Notes: generated by a model from the sequence alone, not told the origin. A DNA stretch of 64,000 bases from Flagellimonas okinawensis (GCF_029194005.1 NZ_JARFVA010000001.1:992001-1056000); one strand, 5' to 3'; counted from the first letter of the stretch, positions 40,244-50,242 are shown. Made by a program: numbers and translations.

Positions 40244-40930
40244 ATGGAGGAGCTTCTTAAATTTCTTAGTGAACATTACACTATCCCCTTTTATCTATTC
40301 GTATGGATTGTGGCGATGGCACGTTACCGTACCTATTTTGACACCCCATTAAAATATTACCCCATGTACCTGATGTACACCTTTTTAACCGAGGTGCTGG
40401 GCTATTTTGTGAAATATGTGGATGGTATTCAGTTTTTTTCTGATGAACGGTACAACTGGCACAATGTTATTATCTACAACATTTACTCCGTAATCAGTAT
40501 GCTGTTCTTTTATTATGTCTATTGGAAGATCTTAAAGACCAAAAAATACCGGGATTGGGTCAAGTATGGCGCCATATTGGCCATGTTGGCCTATTTCGTA
40601 AGTGTGTTTTTCCAGAATCCGTTGCATTACAATCTGTATTATGCAGATATGATTTCCGCTTATATACTCATTTTTGTAATTGCACTTTACTATAAAGAAA
40701 AGAAAGTGGAGGACAATCCACTACCCCAATCACAAAACCTTATGTTTTGGACTAGTTTTGGACTAGTGGCCTTCCATCTATTTTTTCCGTTGATATTTTT
40801 GGCAGGTTATGAAGCGCCCCGATTTTATATCAATTATCACCTAAGGGATATACTACTTGTATTGATCTTGATTATGTACGGTTCTTTTATGGTTGGGGTC
40901 ATCGTTCACAAACGAAGGGCTTTCAGATAA
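40244..40930 (+). CDS. multi-pass membrane protein, unknown (second paralogue)
   Basis: 228 residues, about seven transmembrane helices. Alignable along its whole length with the preceding protein: LLKFLSEHYTIPFYLFVWIV, ARYRTYFDTPLKYYPMYLMY, FSDERYNWHNVIIYNIYSVI, NPLHYN, and the final GVIVHKRRAFR. Middle helices have diverged more than the loops named, so the conserved loops are likely functional. Own terminator and a short inverted repeat in front suggest independent regulation. Family unknown. Confidence 0.75.
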   Translation: MEELLKFLSEHYTIPFYLFVWIVAMARYRTYFDTPLKYYPMYLMYTFLTEVLGYFVKYVDGIQFFSDERYNWHNVIIYNIYSVISMLFFYYVYWKILKTKKYRDWVKYGAILAMLAYFVSVFFQNPLHYNLYYADMISAYILIFVIALYYKEKKVEDNPLPQSQNLMFWTSFGLVAFHLFFPLIFLAGYEAPRFYINYHLRDILLVLILIMYGSFMVGVIVHKRRAFR

Positions 40931-40941
40931 CTATGGCAAAT

Positions 40942-40970
40942 AAAAACGCCCCCATAAAGGAGGCGTTTAA
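40942..40970. terminator. bidirectional terminator between the membrane protein and rpsT
   Basis: AAACGCC (40944-40950) and GGCGTTT (40962-40968) pair around an 11-nt loop; A and T runs flank both sides. Confidence 0.85.
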
Positions 40971-40992
40971 ACATATTATGCTTTGTCAAAAA

Positions 40993-41244
40993 TTACAAGG
41001 CTGCAACTTTTGTCATTAGTTTACTCTTAAGGTTTGCGGCCTTATTGTTATGAATGATATTTTTCTTAGCTAATTTATCAATCATACCAACTACGGTAGG
41101 CAACAAAGCTTCAGCAGCTTTTTTATCTTCTTCGTTACGTAATTTTTTAATGGCATTACGCACGGTTTTGTGCTGATACCTGTTACGCAAACGTACTGCT
41201 TCGTTTCTTCTGATTCTCTTTAATGCTGACTTATGGTTTGCCAT
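40993..41244 (-). CDS. rpsT: 30S ribosomal protein S20
   Basis: 83 residues, all helical and very basic, binding 16S rRNA in the small subunit. The start [20 protein letters not shown] and the C-terminal [20 protein letters not shown] are diagnostic. Located directly behind two tRNA-Glu genes on the same strand (36 bp after the second), so it may be reached by read-through from the tRNA promoter. Confidence 0.97.
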   Translation of the reverse strand: MANHKSALKRIRRNEAVRLRNRYQHKTVRNAIKKLRNEEDKKAAEALLPTVVGMIDKLAKKNIIHNNKAANLKSKLMTKVAAL

Positions 41245-41279
41245 TGCTTAAAATTAATTCTTTCTAAATCCTTTCTTTG

Positions 41280-41351
41280 TAGCCCGTAGGGGAATCGAAC
41301 CCCTGTTACCAGGATGAAAACCTGGCGTCCTAACCCCTAGACGAACGGGCC
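41280..41351 (-). tRNA. tRNA-Glu (anticodon TTC), copy 2
   Basis: Acceptor GGCCCGT pairs with ACGGGCT (first pair G-U); the anticodon stem is CCAGG/CCTGG with loop TTTTCAT; the T-arm is GGGGT-TCGATTC-CCCT, as in bacterial tRNA-Glu. Discriminator A. Identical to the copy 145 bp upstream. Confidence 0.95.
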
Positions 41352-41424
41352 ATTATTTCAATTTTCAAAGTTTAAACGTCTACAGCCTGTAAAATAAGCA
41401 AATTTCTGCTTAAACCTTGCTTTG

Positions 41425-41496
41425 TAGCCCGTAGGGGAATCGAACCCCTGTTACCAGGATGAAAACCTGGCGTCCTAACCCCTAGACGAACGGGCC
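41425..41496 (-). tRNA. tRNA-Glu (anticodon TTC), copy 1
   Basis: Same 72-nt sequence as the second copy, and first of the tandem pair. A strong promoter precedes it by about 25 bp. The pair is followed by rpsT. Confidence 0.95.
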
Positions 41497-41520
41497 ATTA
41501 TGCTTGCATAATTGCGGATG

Positions 41521-41550
41521 CAAAAATACAACTATTTTTAAGTCTTGCAA
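41521..41550 (-). promoter_or_regulatory. promoter of the tRNA-Glu pair
   Basis: On the minus strand TTG (41550-41548) and TATTTTTG (41528-41521) are separated by 19 bp, an ideal Bacteroidota promoter. Confidence 0.8.
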
Positions 41551-41577
41551 CAGTATTTTTTATTTTTTGCAACCTGT

Positions 41578-43053
41578 TTAATAGGCCTTTGCAAACAACA
41601 CCCTCCGAACAGACGGTTTTCCTGTTACAATACATTGCCCCTCTTCGTTTTCTGCATCCAATGGAATACAGCGAATAGTGGCCTTGGTCTCTTCTTTTAT
41701 CTTATCCTCGGTTTCGGTGGTACCGTCCCAATGTGCGGATACAAAACCTCCTTTTTCCTCGATTACTTTTTTAAATTCTTCATAAGAATCCACTTTAGTA
41801 ATATGCTCTTTTCGGTAATCAAGTGCTTTTTTAAAGATATTCTCCTGAATTTCATCCATCAAGGAAACTACTTTATCCACAACTTCTTCGGCCTTTACGA
41901 CTTCCTTGGTCAATGTATCCCTACGAGCGACTTCGAAGGTGCCATTTTCAAGATCTCTGTTGCCAACTGCCAAACGTACAGGAACGCCCTTCAATTCATA
42001 TTCATTGAATTTAAAGCCGGGTTTATGGGTATCCCTTGTATCAAACTTTACGGTAAGTCCCCTATCTCTCAACTCCTTCACCAAAGGATCTACTTTTTCA
42101 GAAATGGCATCCAATTGATCCAACCCTTTATAAATTGGGACAATTACCACTTGTATTGGTGCCAACTTTGGCGGCAATACCAAACCATTGTCATCACTGT
42201 GCGTCATTACCAAAGCTCCCATTAATCTTGTGGACACACCCCAGGATGTTGCCCAAACATAATCCTGGGTCCCCTCTTTATTGGCAAACTTTACATCAAA
42301 AGCCTTTGCAAAGTTCTGACCTAAAAAGTGAGAAGTACCGGCCTGCAGTGCCTTACCGTCTTGCATAAGCGCCTCTATACAATAAGTCTCCTCAGCCCCG
42401 GCAAAACGTTCACTCTCGGTTTTGGTTCCCTTGATTACGGGCACGCCCATATAATTCTCAACAAACTCGGCATACACATTCATCATAAGCTCTGCTTCTT
42501 CCAGTGCCTCTTCTCTTGTCTCATGTGCCGTATGCCCCTCTTGCCATAAAAATTCAGCTGTCCTTAAAAAAAGACGAGTTCTCATTTCCCATCGAACTAC
42601 ATTGGCCCACTGATTTATCTTTAATGGCAAATCCCTGTATGATTGTACCCACTTTCTAAATGTATCCCAAATAATGGTTTCGGATGTTGGACGAACGATC
42701 AGTTCCTCTTCCAGCTTCGCATTCTCATCTACCACAATTCCACTACCATCTTCCGCATTCTTTAATCGGTAATGGGTGACCACTGCGCATTCCTTGGCAA
42801 AGCCCTCTACATGGCTTGCCTCTTTGCTCAGGTAGGATTTTGGTATAAACAAGGGAAAATAGGCATTTTCATGACCTGTTTCCTTGAACATTTTATCCAA
42901 TTGCGCCTGCATCTTTTCCCATATGGCATAGCCGTAAGGCTTTATTACCATACAACCTCTAACTCCCGAGTTTTCAGCCAAATCGGACTTTACAACCAGT
43001 TCGTTATACCATTTGGAATAATCTTCCGCTCTACTTGTTAAATTTTTACCCAT
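41578..43053 (-). CDS. proS: prolyl-tRNA synthetase (short, archaeal/eukaryotic-like type)
   Basis: 491 residues, class II synthetase that charges tRNA-Pro. The length and the start ([20 protein letters not shown]) mark the type without the bacterial editing insert. Class II motifs are [15 protein letters not shown], motif 2 [20 protein letters not shown] followed by EGHTAH, and the motif 3 region [15 protein letters not shown]. The C-terminal part has the anticodon-binding fold and a final zinc-binding-like domain ending RRVLFAKAY. Alone on the minus strand. Confidence 0.95.
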   Translation of the reverse strand: MGKNLTSRAEDYSKWYNELVVKSDLAENSGVRGCMVIKPYGYAIWEKMQAQLDKMFKETGHENAYFPLFIPKSYLSKEASHVEGFAKECAVVTHYRLKNAEDGSGIVVDENAKLEEELIVRPTSETIIWDTFRKWVQSYRDLPLKINQWANVVRWEMRTRLFLRTAEFLWQEGHTAHETREEALEEAELMMNVYAEFVENYMGVPVIKGTKTESERFAGAEETYCIEALMQDGKALQAGTSHFLGQNFAKAFDVKFANKEGTQDYVWATSWGVSTRLMGALVMTHSDDNGLVLPPKLAPIQVVIVPIYKGLDQLDAISEKVDPLVKELRDRGLTVKFDTRDTHKPGFKFNEYELKGVPVRLAVGNRDLENGTFEVARRDTLTKEVVKAEEVVDKVVSLMDEIQENIFKKALDYRKEHITKVDSYEEFKKVIEEKGGFVSAHWDGTTETEDKIKEETKATIRCIPLDAENEEGQCIVTGKPSVRRVLFAKAY

Positions 43054-43147
43054 CTATTGTAGTTTGGCACAAAACTTGTGACTTTGATAGTGAAATGATT
43101 GGGTAAAACTAATTATTTTTAGTATGTTCAACAATAAAAATTGCACC

Positions 43148-44458
43148 ATGTTAAAGTCTTTACTCCATAATAAATTAGGAACCCCTACCATATTGATGGT
43201 TAGCGCCCTCTTTATGGCTTCTTGTGGTTCGTATCAACAAACTTCTTATTACGATGATGGCATCTACTCTTCCAACAATAGAGTTGTAGGCGTAGAGAAG
43301 AAAAATGCCCAGGCATTACGAATCGAAGAACAAGAGAACAATATATACGGAGATTATTTCGGAGATAAAGCCAATGAATATGGTGAAATCTTGGACAACG
43401 AAGTCTTTACCGATATAGACAGCTACTCCAGTCAAATGGCAAATGACACTATTCCTTATGGTGAACAAACCGATTACTTGGCTTACAACAATAATTATAA
43501 TGGAAACCCAGGATGGGGTGACAACCCAACCAACATCTCCATAAATGTTTACGACAATAGTTGGGGATGGGGCGGATATTATGGATGGAACGACCCTTAC
43601 TTTGCTTGGGGATGGGGATGGAATTACCCCTACTTCAACAATTGGGGATGGGGATGGAACAACCCTTGGAGATTTAACCGTTGGGGATGGGCCGGATATT
43701 ACGGCTGGGGCTCCCCTTATGCTAGCTGGGGATGGGCTGGATATTATGGATGGGGAGCTTATGGTGGTTACTATGGCCGCTATTGGAACCGCCCATATTA
43801 TGCCAGAAACTACTACGGCAACAGCTATGCCTACATTTCCGGCAGAAGAGGCTATACCTCAAGAATTCCAGGCACCACATTATCTTCTAGAAGAAGTACA
43901 CTAAACACAAGATACAATAACAATAGTGGACGCTCCAATGCAACATTGTCTCGCAGCAACAGTGTAGCAAGAAGAAGTACACAAGGATACAGCAACAGAT
44001 CTAATGTTAGAAGATCCATTAGTGCAGATGCGGTTGCAAGAAATAGAAATTACAGAACTAGCAGAAGTACAAGGACATCTCCTAGTTACAGCGGAACTTC
44101 TAGAACCACACGTCCATCTTACGGCTCATCTTCACGAGCAACCAGAAGCGGACAAAGCTATAACAGAAGTGGCTCATATTCCACCAGAAATTACGGAAGA
44201 ACCACGAGAAGTTTTCAATCAAGAAGCTCTGCACCCAGTAGAAGCTACAGTAGATCATCCAGTGGAAATTCCAGCTCTAGAAGCTACAGGAGCAGTGGTT
44301 CATCAAGAAGCAGCAGGTCTAGCGGAAGTTACCGAAGTTCAGGTGGCAGCTCCAGAAGTTCTGGGGTAAGTAGATCCTCGGGCGGTTCAAGGTCTTCTGG
44401 AGGAGGTCGATCTTCTGGAGGAAGCAGCAGAGGTGGTCGCGGTGGCGGTAGACCATAA
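43148..44458 (+). CDS. lipoprotein with Trp/Gly/Tyr-rich middle and Ser/Arg-rich tail
   Basis: 436 residues from the ATG at 43148, which places the lipobox (LFMASC) correctly; an ATG eight codons earlier is possible. Residues about 100-220 are strings of Trp, Gly, Tyr and Asn (YYGWNDPYFAWGWGWNYPYF and variants), likely a sticky aromatic surface. Residues about 240-436 are almost only Ser, Arg, Gly, Tyr and Thr, strongly basic and disordered. I recall such proteins in Flavobacteriaceae, sometimes mislabelled as vitellogenin-like. Possible cell-surface or matrix adhesion role; not proven. The FadL-like gene follows 38 bp later. Confidence 0.75.
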   Translation: MLKSLLHNKLGTPTILMVSALFMASCGSYQQTSYYDDGIYSSNNRVVGVEKKNAQALRIEEQENNIYGDYFGDKANEYGEILDNEVFTDIDSYSSQMANDTIPYGEQTDYLAYNNNYNGNPGWGDNPTNISINVYDNSWGWGGYYGWNDPYFAWGWGWNYPYFNNWGWGWNNPWRFNRWGWAGYYGWGSPYASWGWAGYYGWGAYGGYYGRYWNRPYYARNYYGNSYAYISGRRGYTSRIPGTTLSSRRSTLNTRYNNNSGRSNATLSRSNSVARRSTQGYSNRSNVRRSISADAVARNRNYRTSRSTRTSPSYSGTSRTTRPSYGSSSRATRSGQSYNRSGSYSTRNYGRTTRSFQSRSSAPSRSYSRSSSGNSSSRSYRSSGSSRSSRSSGSYRSSGGSSRSSGVSRSSGGSRSSGGGRSSGGSSRGGRGGGRP

Positions 44459-44496
44459 TTCACATTAAACTAAATTGGTTAACAAAAAAAATAGAA

Positions 44497-45999
44497 ATGA
44501 AAAGAGTCTTAACTTTCATAATGGTATTGGCATGCACTTTTGCAAGTGCCCAGACCATTGATGATGTACTGCGCTACAGTACCGAAGATTTGCAAGGAAC
44601 CGCAAGATTTCAAGCCATGGGTGGTGCGTTTGGTGCTTTGGGTGGAGATTTATCCGCTTTGAACATTAACCCTGCTGGTTCCGCGGTATTCAATTTTAGT
44701 GAGATCGCCATTACCGGCTCCAACTACCACAGGAACAACGATGCCCTTTATGGCAATAACTTAAGAAATACAACTATCAATTCATTGGATTTCAATCAGG
44801 TTGGTGGTGTATTCGTCTTTAATTCTTCTGACAACAGTCCGTGGAAAAAAATAGCATTGGCAGTCAATTATGACCTAGTGCAGAATTTCGACAACGAATA
44901 TATTGCATCAGGAACCACGGCAGTTGGGATAGACAATTATTTCCTCAATTTTGCCCAAGGAGAGCCTTTGGGGCCGTTGCGCACGCAACAAGGTGAATAT
45001 ATTGAGGACGCCTACTTGGATATAGGGGCCAATCTTGGATATTCCGCACAGCAAGCATTTCTTGGATTTCAATCTGGAATTATTGAACCAACGGATGATA
45101 CTGATCAGAATACTTCCTATTTTTCGAATGCCCAATATGGCAATGTAAATCAGAGGTTTTTACAGAACACCTCAGGATACAACAGTAAATTCACATTGAA
45201 CTTTGCAAGCCAGTATAGGGAAGACCTTTATTTAGGGGCCTCCATAAATTTCCATAATGTTCTTTATGACAGGATTACCTATTTAGACGAAGAAGGGTAC
45301 GATGTGGACTCTCCAATCCAGTATATCTCTTTTGATAATTATTTACACACTGAGGGATATGGTTTTTCCTTTAGCTTAGGTGCGATTGCCAAGGTCAACG
45401 AGGCGATTCGTATTGGGGGAAGTTACCAATCACCAACATGGTATAGGTTGACCGATGATACATCTCAGCGCATCAATACAAATTTGGCCGTTCCGGATAT
45501 TGATTTTATTAACTTCAGTATTGTCAATCTATATGAGGAATACAGGATAAAAACACCAGAAAAGTACACCGGTAGTGTGGCTTTGGTTTTTGGTCAAGAC
45601 GGACTTATCAGTCTGGATTACTCCTATCAAGATATGTCCAAAGCTGAATTGAGACCTACCTCCGACCCTAGCTTCTCTGCTGAAAACAATTACATCTCAG
45701 AAACTCTGGGAGCAGTTAATTCCTATCGCATTGGAGGTGAATACAGAATTGAGCAAGTAAGTTTAAGAGCTGGATACCGATTTGAAGAAAGCCCTTATGA
45801 AAACAGTGATTTTATAGGGGACCTGAATGGTTTTTCTGCTGGTATCGGCTATAATTTTGGGCCAAATAGAGTGGACTTGGCCTATAGTAGAACTGAACAG
45901 GATGTTAACTCATATTTCTTTGATGGCGGAATCGACAGTGCTGCTTTGATCAATAGAATAAATACCAATATCTCATTGGGTTACACCTTAAAGTTTTAA
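44497..45999 (+). CDS. OmpP1/FadL-family outer-membrane transporter
   Basis: 500 residues with signal peptide KRVLTFIMVLACTFASAQ. The N-terminal hatch motif ARFQAMGGAFGALGGDLSALNINPAGSA is that of FadL/TodX-like porins, which let long-chain fatty acids or other hydrophobic compounds into the cell. A long beta barrel ends with the aromatic C-terminus LGYTLKF needed for BAM assembly. Co-directional with the Trp/Gly-rich lipoprotein gene and closed by a terminator. Confidence 0.9.
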   Translation: MKRVLTFIMVLACTFASAQTIDDVLRYSTEDLQGTARFQAMGGAFGALGGDLSALNINPAGSAVFNFSEIAITGSNYHRNNDALYGNNLRNTTINSLDFNQVGGVFVFNSSDNSPWKKIALAVNYDLVQNFDNEYIASGTTAVGIDNYFLNFAQGEPLGPLRTQQGEYIEDAYLDIGANLGYSAQQAFLGFQSGIIEPTDDTDQNTSYFSNAQYGNVNQRFLQNTSGYNSKFTLNFASQYREDLYLGASINFHNVLYDRITYLDEEGYDVDSPIQYISFDNYLHTEGYGFSFSLGAIAKVNEAIRIGGSYQSPTWYRLTDDTSQRINTNLAVPDIDFINFSIVNLYEEYRIKTPEKYTGSVALVFGQDGLISLDYSYQDMSKAELRPTSDPSFSAENNYISETLGAVNSYRIGGEYRIEQVSLRAGYRFEESPYENSDFIGDLNGFSAGIGYNFGPNRVDLAYSRTEQDVNSYFFDGGIDSAALINRINTNISLGYTLKF

Positions 46000-46026
46000 C
46001 TATTCTTAAAAAAGAAAATATAAGAC

Positions 46027-46056
46027 AAGGTTGGAAGAAATTCCGGCCTTTTTTTT
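46027..46056. terminator. terminator after the FadL-like gene
   Basis: AAGGTTGGAA (46027-46036) and TTCCGGCCTT (46041-46050) form a 10-bp stem with two G-U pairs and a GAAA loop, followed by T. It also touches the stop of the convergent T9SS gene. Confidence 0.85.
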
Positions 46057-47497
46057 ATCGCACCAACGAAAAGTGCCTACGAACAGAGGTAGCTACAAGA
46101 ACACCTTCATTATCTTGCTCGTAATCCAATCTAAACCAATAATCGGAAGATGGCATATCCCTACCGTTAAAGGTTCCATCCCAACCAACGTTTACATCGA
46201 TTTGTTTTAAAAGTTTTCCATATCTGTCAAATATGAACACTACTGGATTTATAAGCTCTTCCACTCCGTAGACATTCCAGTTATCGTGTATCCCATCACT
46301 ATTGGGAGTAAAGAATTTTGGGTAACCAACCACCAAAAATTCTATTGGTTCGGTAATTCCACAACCGTTCTTATCGTTGATCACTACTGTATTAGTACCG
46401 GGCGGAACATCATAAAAAATTGGATCGTCCTGAAATTCACCTCCATTAATGGCGTACTCATAATTACCGTTCCCTACCGGAACAATTTCCACATTGTAAG
46501 GGTCGGTCTGATTACTGTTCACCAAATCATCAATCACACGGACCTCATCCAGCTCCGGTGTACCATAAAAGGTTATCAATACATCATCGGTTACCGTTGT
46601 TCCGAAAGTAGATGTTATCGTAACCCTATAACGTCCGGAGTTGGGACTGGAAACAATCAATTCTGTAGCTCCTGCTCCCGTGGCCAAAACAGTTTCATAG
46701 GTGCCATCATCGTCGGCATCCAATTCCCAAGTTATATCGGAAATACTTGGGCCCACAGGCGAATTTAATGCGGACAATGTAATATCCGGGTCGCCCTCAC
46801 AGGCCACTATATCAAAACCTAAAAACTGATCACGCAGGGTACAATCCAATGCACTATCCTGATCGGCATCTACTGAGCTGCCGGTAAAGGTCAATATAAA
46901 ATCTTCGGGTTCCTCGTCAAAATTGGTGTTGTAATTGTTAATGTACAGGTAATACACTTCACCTGCCGTAACATTCAACCATTCATCATAGGTGTTTTGA
47001 CTTCCTTTTACAAAAGGAGCTCCTTCCCGCCCATCAACGGGATTAATACCAATACCGGTATAACCAGTATCGTTGTATTCATAATTACAGCGAATGGGTT
47101 GGGCGCTACCATCCCCAATTATGGTGCAGAAATTTTCGTTCGAAGTCTCATCAAAAGGACCATACAATGCAAAATCCCATTCAGCGGTTACAGGGCTTCC
47201 GGGGTTTACGGGTAAAGCTTCTATATCAAACCCTATTTGACCATTTGTTCCTGCTCTAAAAACGAACCAAGCCGTGTTGTTTTCAATATTCGCCGAACTC
47301 ACACTTCCTTTTTCCAAGCAACCGGTTTGGGTAATTACTTCTGGGTCAAAGTCATCAATATCACCGCCTCCGTCCGTTGTTCCCATAATAGGGGCATCGG
47401 CGCAAACAGGAATTGCGGTCCTACAATCCGGTGAGTTTTGGGCGCTAACTATCTGGGCAAGAAACAGTATGCTGATAGCGCTAAATAGAGCTCTCAT
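46055..47497 (-). CDS. T9SS type B sorting-domain surface protein
   Basis: 480 residues. Signal peptide (AISILFLAQIVSAQ); N-terminal Cys-rich domain with SPDCRTAIPVCADAP and FVFRAGTNGQIGFDIEALP, probably carbohydrate- or protein-binding beta sandwich; a PKD/Ig-like middle (RYRVTITSTFGTTVTDDVLI); and the type B C-terminal sorting domain (FFTPNSDGIHDNWNVYGVEE, then FIFDRYGKLLKQID). The CTD directs export by the gliding-motility/type IX machinery. Homologous in layout to the next gene upstream; they are probably ancient tandem duplicates. Confidence 0.9.
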   Translation of the reverse strand: MRALFSAISILFLAQIVSAQNSPDCRTAIPVCADAPIMGTTDGGGDIDDFDPEVITQTGCLEKGSVSSANIENNTAWFVFRAGTNGQIGFDIEALPVNPGSPVTAEWDFALYGPFDETSNENFCTIIGDGSAQPIRCNYEYNDTGYTGIGINPVDGREGAPFVKGSQNTYDEWLNVTAGEVYYLYINNYNTNFDEEPEDFILTFTGSSVDADQDSALDCTLRDQFLGFDIVACEGDPDITLSALNSPVGPSISDITWELDADDDGTYETVLATGAGATELIVSSPNSGRYRVTITSTFGTTVTDDVLITFYGTPELDEVRVIDDLVNSNQTDPYNVEIVPVGNGNYEYAINGGEFQDDPIFYDVPPGTNTVVINDKNGCGITEPIEFLVVGYPKFFTPNSDGIHDNWNVYGVEELINPVVFIFDRYGKLLKQIDVNVGWDGTFNGRDMPSSDYWFRLDYEQDNEGVLVATSVRRHFSLVR

Positions 47498-47610
47498 AGA
47501 ATTTTGGGGCTAATGGTTATTCTACTTACAACCTGTATAACTCCATAACAGACCCTTTTAGTATGCTTTTAACGAAGAAATTTGTAGTTAATCGACAAAC
47601 GGACAGCTTA

Positions 47611-49413
47611 TTATCGCCTCAAAGAAAAATGACTCTGTAAATATTTGGCATATGTCCTATTGCCATCGTCGTCCAAATAAGATAGTTTAAACCAGTAATC
47701 CGTAGATGGCAGCGGCTTGCCATTAAAGCTTCCGTCCCAACCGGCATCAAAAGCATTCATTTGTTTTATAAGCTTTCCATAGCGGTCATAAATCGTAACG
47801 ATTGGAGAGTTTAAAGTGGAAAGCCCTTCAATTTGCCAAGTTTCGTTGAGAACATCCCCGTTCGGTGAAAATATCGACATAAACCCGACAACAACAATAT
47901 CCTCTTCAACAACGCCACAGCCATAAGGGTCACGCATGCTTACCGTATGAACACCTGGTGAGACCCCATCAAAAACATTACTGCCCTGGAATTCTCCCCC
48001 ATCCATACTAAATTCATATTCCCCCATATTCTCCGTATTGATGGTGACGATATTGTTCACACTCATATCCTCAATATCTATACTGGAAATTTGAGGCATA
48101 TTGGAAATATCAACGGTAATGGTTTTACTTGTTTCACAAACAACTCCATTGGATTGATGGGTAACCGTTAAGGTGTATTCTCCCTCCTGAGAAACTGTGA
48201 TTGATGGTGTTTGCTCACCGGTACTCCATTGGTACACATAATTGAAATCGGGTTGCACCTCACCTATCTCCACACTTCCAACGGACTCACAGATAACGGC
48301 CCTTTCATCAAAATTTAGAATAGGGGTCTCAATTGCGTTTAAAACAAAGTTTTGGGAAGCATCAAAACAATCCGGATTGGCCAAGGAAGTAGTCCGAACA
48401 TAAATAATCTCCGACCCTCCCATTAAAACATACTGCTTCTCCAATGGGTGGATTCCAGCATCTGCATCAATTTGCGAACTATGGTAGCTCACTATAAAAT
48501 TATCCGGATCCATTCCCCCCAAGGCCTCGCTATTTTTAGTATTCAAGTCAAAGGTCATATCCACCTCATGGCAAAACGTTTCATCCGCCAAAGTTCCGGT
48601 AACGGGAACCTCATTGAACCCAACTTGCACATCACTCACCAAACTTTCTACAGAAGTGGTCACTACCACACGGTATTGCCCAGAGTCTTGTACGTTATAA
48701 GTAGCATTATTTTCGCCTGCGATCAATTGATAACCACTCCCCATATTACTGTACCATTCATAATTGATGGCACCCATGGTTGTGGCATCCAGTTCTACAT
48801 TATCTCCCTGGCAAGCAGCGATAGGTGGTCCCAACAAATTACTCACAATGGAACAGTCCAAAGCACTATTGGGATGATCTGTCCAAATTTCCCCAGTAAA
48901 CTGAATGGAAAAACCAGAATTTAAATTGCTAAAATTATTGATGAACAAGTAGTAGTCTTCTCCAGCCTCCACTTGAAGCCAATCCTCGTAGTGCACTGAA
49001 TCCTCGATTCCCGTGGGGTCCTCGCCCACACCTATAAAAGAGGTGTTCTCACTATTGTCGAAAAAGTTGCAACGTATTGGGTCGCCCAAATTGTCACAAT
49101 CGGTAGCCCTGTACAAGGCAAAATCCCAATCTTCGTTACTATTATGCCCAATATTGAAACCCAACTGTCCTGCCTCTGCCGTCCTAAAACGGTACCAGGC
49201 CGAATTGGATTCGATAGCACCGGTGGTAGTCTGTTCCAAACAACCACTAGAGGGAGCCCCATTAAAATCATCGGCACCATATCCATTGGTACCACCATTA
49301 ATGGGCGTATTGCTGCAAATAGGTGTTGCATTGATACAATCTTGGGCCACCTGAGCATCCGCAGCTTGCCAAAACAGTATGAGTATTAAGGTCCTAAAGA
49401 GTGTTTTAAACAT
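47611..49413 (-). CDS. T9SS type B sorting-domain surface protein (larger paralogue)
   Basis: 600 residues. Signal peptide with LILILFWQAADAQ; the N-terminal domain (QDCINATPICSNTPINGGTN, then WYRFRTAEAGQLGFNIGHNS) is shared with its neighbour. Two to three PKD/Ig-like repeats follow, including YNVQDSGQYRVVVTTSV and VSQEGEYTLTVTHQ, about 120 residues more than in the neighbour. The C-terminal type B sorting signal is seen as SIFSPNGDVLNETWQIEGLS and TIYDRYGKLIKQMNAF. Secreted and probably surface attached; likely an adhesin or binding protein. Confidence 0.9.
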   Translation of the reverse strand: MFKTLFRTLILILFWQAADAQVAQDCINATPICSNTPINGGTNGYGADDFNGAPSSGCLEQTTTGAIESNSAWYRFRTAEAGQLGFNIGHNSNEDWDFALYRATDCDNLGDPIRCNFFDNSENTSFIGVGEDPTGIEDSVHYEDWLQVEAGEDYYLFINNFSNLNSGFSIQFTGEIWTDHPNSALDCSIVSNLLGPPIAACQGDNVELDATTMGAINYEWYSNMGSGYQLIAGENNATYNVQDSGQYRVVVTTSVESLVSDVQVGFNEVPVTGTLADETFCHEVDMTFDLNTKNSEALGGMDPDNFIVSYHSSQIDADAGIHPLEKQYVLMGGSEIIYVRTTSLANPDCFDASQNFVLNAIETPILNFDERAVICESVGSVEIGEVQPDFNYVYQWSTGEQTPSITVSQEGEYTLTVTHQSNGVVCETSKTITVDISNMPQISSIDIEDMSVNNIVTINTENMGEYEFSMDGGEFQGSNVFDGVSPGVHTVSMRDPYGCGVVEEDIVVVGFMSIFSPNGDVLNETWQIEGLSTLNSPIVTIYDRYGKLIKQMNAFDAGWDGSFNGKPLPSTDYWFKLSYLDDDGNRTYAKYLQSHFSLRR

Positions 49414-49520
49414 AAAAGACTGTAGGTTTGGGCATTATAAAAGTACCTTGACAGTACACTTAACAATAATTTATGTTGTCAAACGTCGGATAGCAGATGT
49501 TAAATCGGTCATTAATGTAT

Positions 49521-49528
49521 ATCTTTGC
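49521..49528 (+). promoter_or_regulatory. candidate -7 element of folE
   Basis: TATCTTTG is an exact TAnnTTTG match 18 bp before the folE ATG. The expected -33 position reads GATG rather than TTG. Confidence 0.4.
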
Positions 49529-49546
49529 TCACCTTAAGCAATAGCT

Positions 49547-50227
49547 ATGAAACTAGAGCAGGCATTGGAAGAACAATATGATGAAAGAGGAAACGACCAT
49601 GTTGGTTCCTCATCGGATACCCCATTAAGGGATGATGCTTTTGTATTGAGCGACGAAGAAAAAATCGAAAGAATACAAAAAAGTGTAAGGGAAATTATGC
49701 TTACACTTGGCCTTGATTTGGATGATGACAGTTTAAAGGGAACTCCAAAAAGGGTCGCTAAAATGTATGTACAGGAAATTTTTGGCGGCTTGCACCCGGA
49801 CAGGAAACCAAAATCATCAACTTTTGACAATAAATACAAATACGGTGAAATGTTGGTGGAAAAGAATATCGTGGTCTACTCCACTTGTGAGCACCACCTT
49901 CTTCCCATAGTAGGAAGGGCGCATATTGCCTATATCTCCAACGGTACCGTTGTTGGACTTTCCAAAATGAACCGTGTTGTGGATTATTTTGCAAAGCGTC
50001 CACAAGTGCAGGAACGAATGAACATCCAAATTGTCAAAGAGCTTCAAAAAGTATTGGGCACGGAAGATGTGGCTTGTGTAATCGATGCAAAGCACCTTTG
50101 TGTGAACTCTAGGGGCATACGCGATATCGAAAGCAGTACGGTGACCGCAGAGTATGGTGGAAAATTTAAAGAAGAGGCCACAAGAAGGGAGTTTTTGGAT
50201 TATATAAACCTAGAAACCGAATTTTAA
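49547..50227 (+). CDS. folE: GTP cyclohydrolase I
   Basis: 226 residues. First step of folate/pterin synthesis, GTP to dihydroneopterin triphosphate. Zinc and active-site motifs: STCEHHLLPIVGRAHIAYI (Cys and His ligands) and DAKHLCVNSRGIRDIESSTV (second Cys). The N-terminal 45 residues are a variable acidic extension. cysS follows 15 bp downstream, so the two are co-transcribed. Confidence 0.97.
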   Translation: MKLEQALEEQYDERGNDHVGSSSDTPLRDDAFVLSDEEKIERIQKSVREIMLTLGLDLDDDSLKGTPKRVAKMYVQEIFGGLHPDRKPKSSTFDNKYKYGEMLVEKNIVVYSTCEHHLLPIVGRAHIAYISNGTVVGLSKMNRVVDYFAKRPQVQERMNIQIVKELQKVLGTEDVACVIDAKHLCVNSRGIRDIESSTVTAEYGGKFKEEATRREFLDYINLETEF

Positions 50228-50242
50228 ACACCAACCATTTAA

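Noticed and set aside
41280..41496. Tandem tRNA-Glu genes as an integration hotspot
   Set aside because: No integrase or foreign-looking DNA lies beside them; rpsT and proS flank them in an ordinary way.
43560..43780. DNA repeat of GGATGGGG units as a tandem-repeat or CRISPR-like array
   Set aside because: The units are uneven and simply encode the Trp-Gly-Tyr strings of the lipoprotein; there are no spacers. No CRISPR array was found anywhere in the window.
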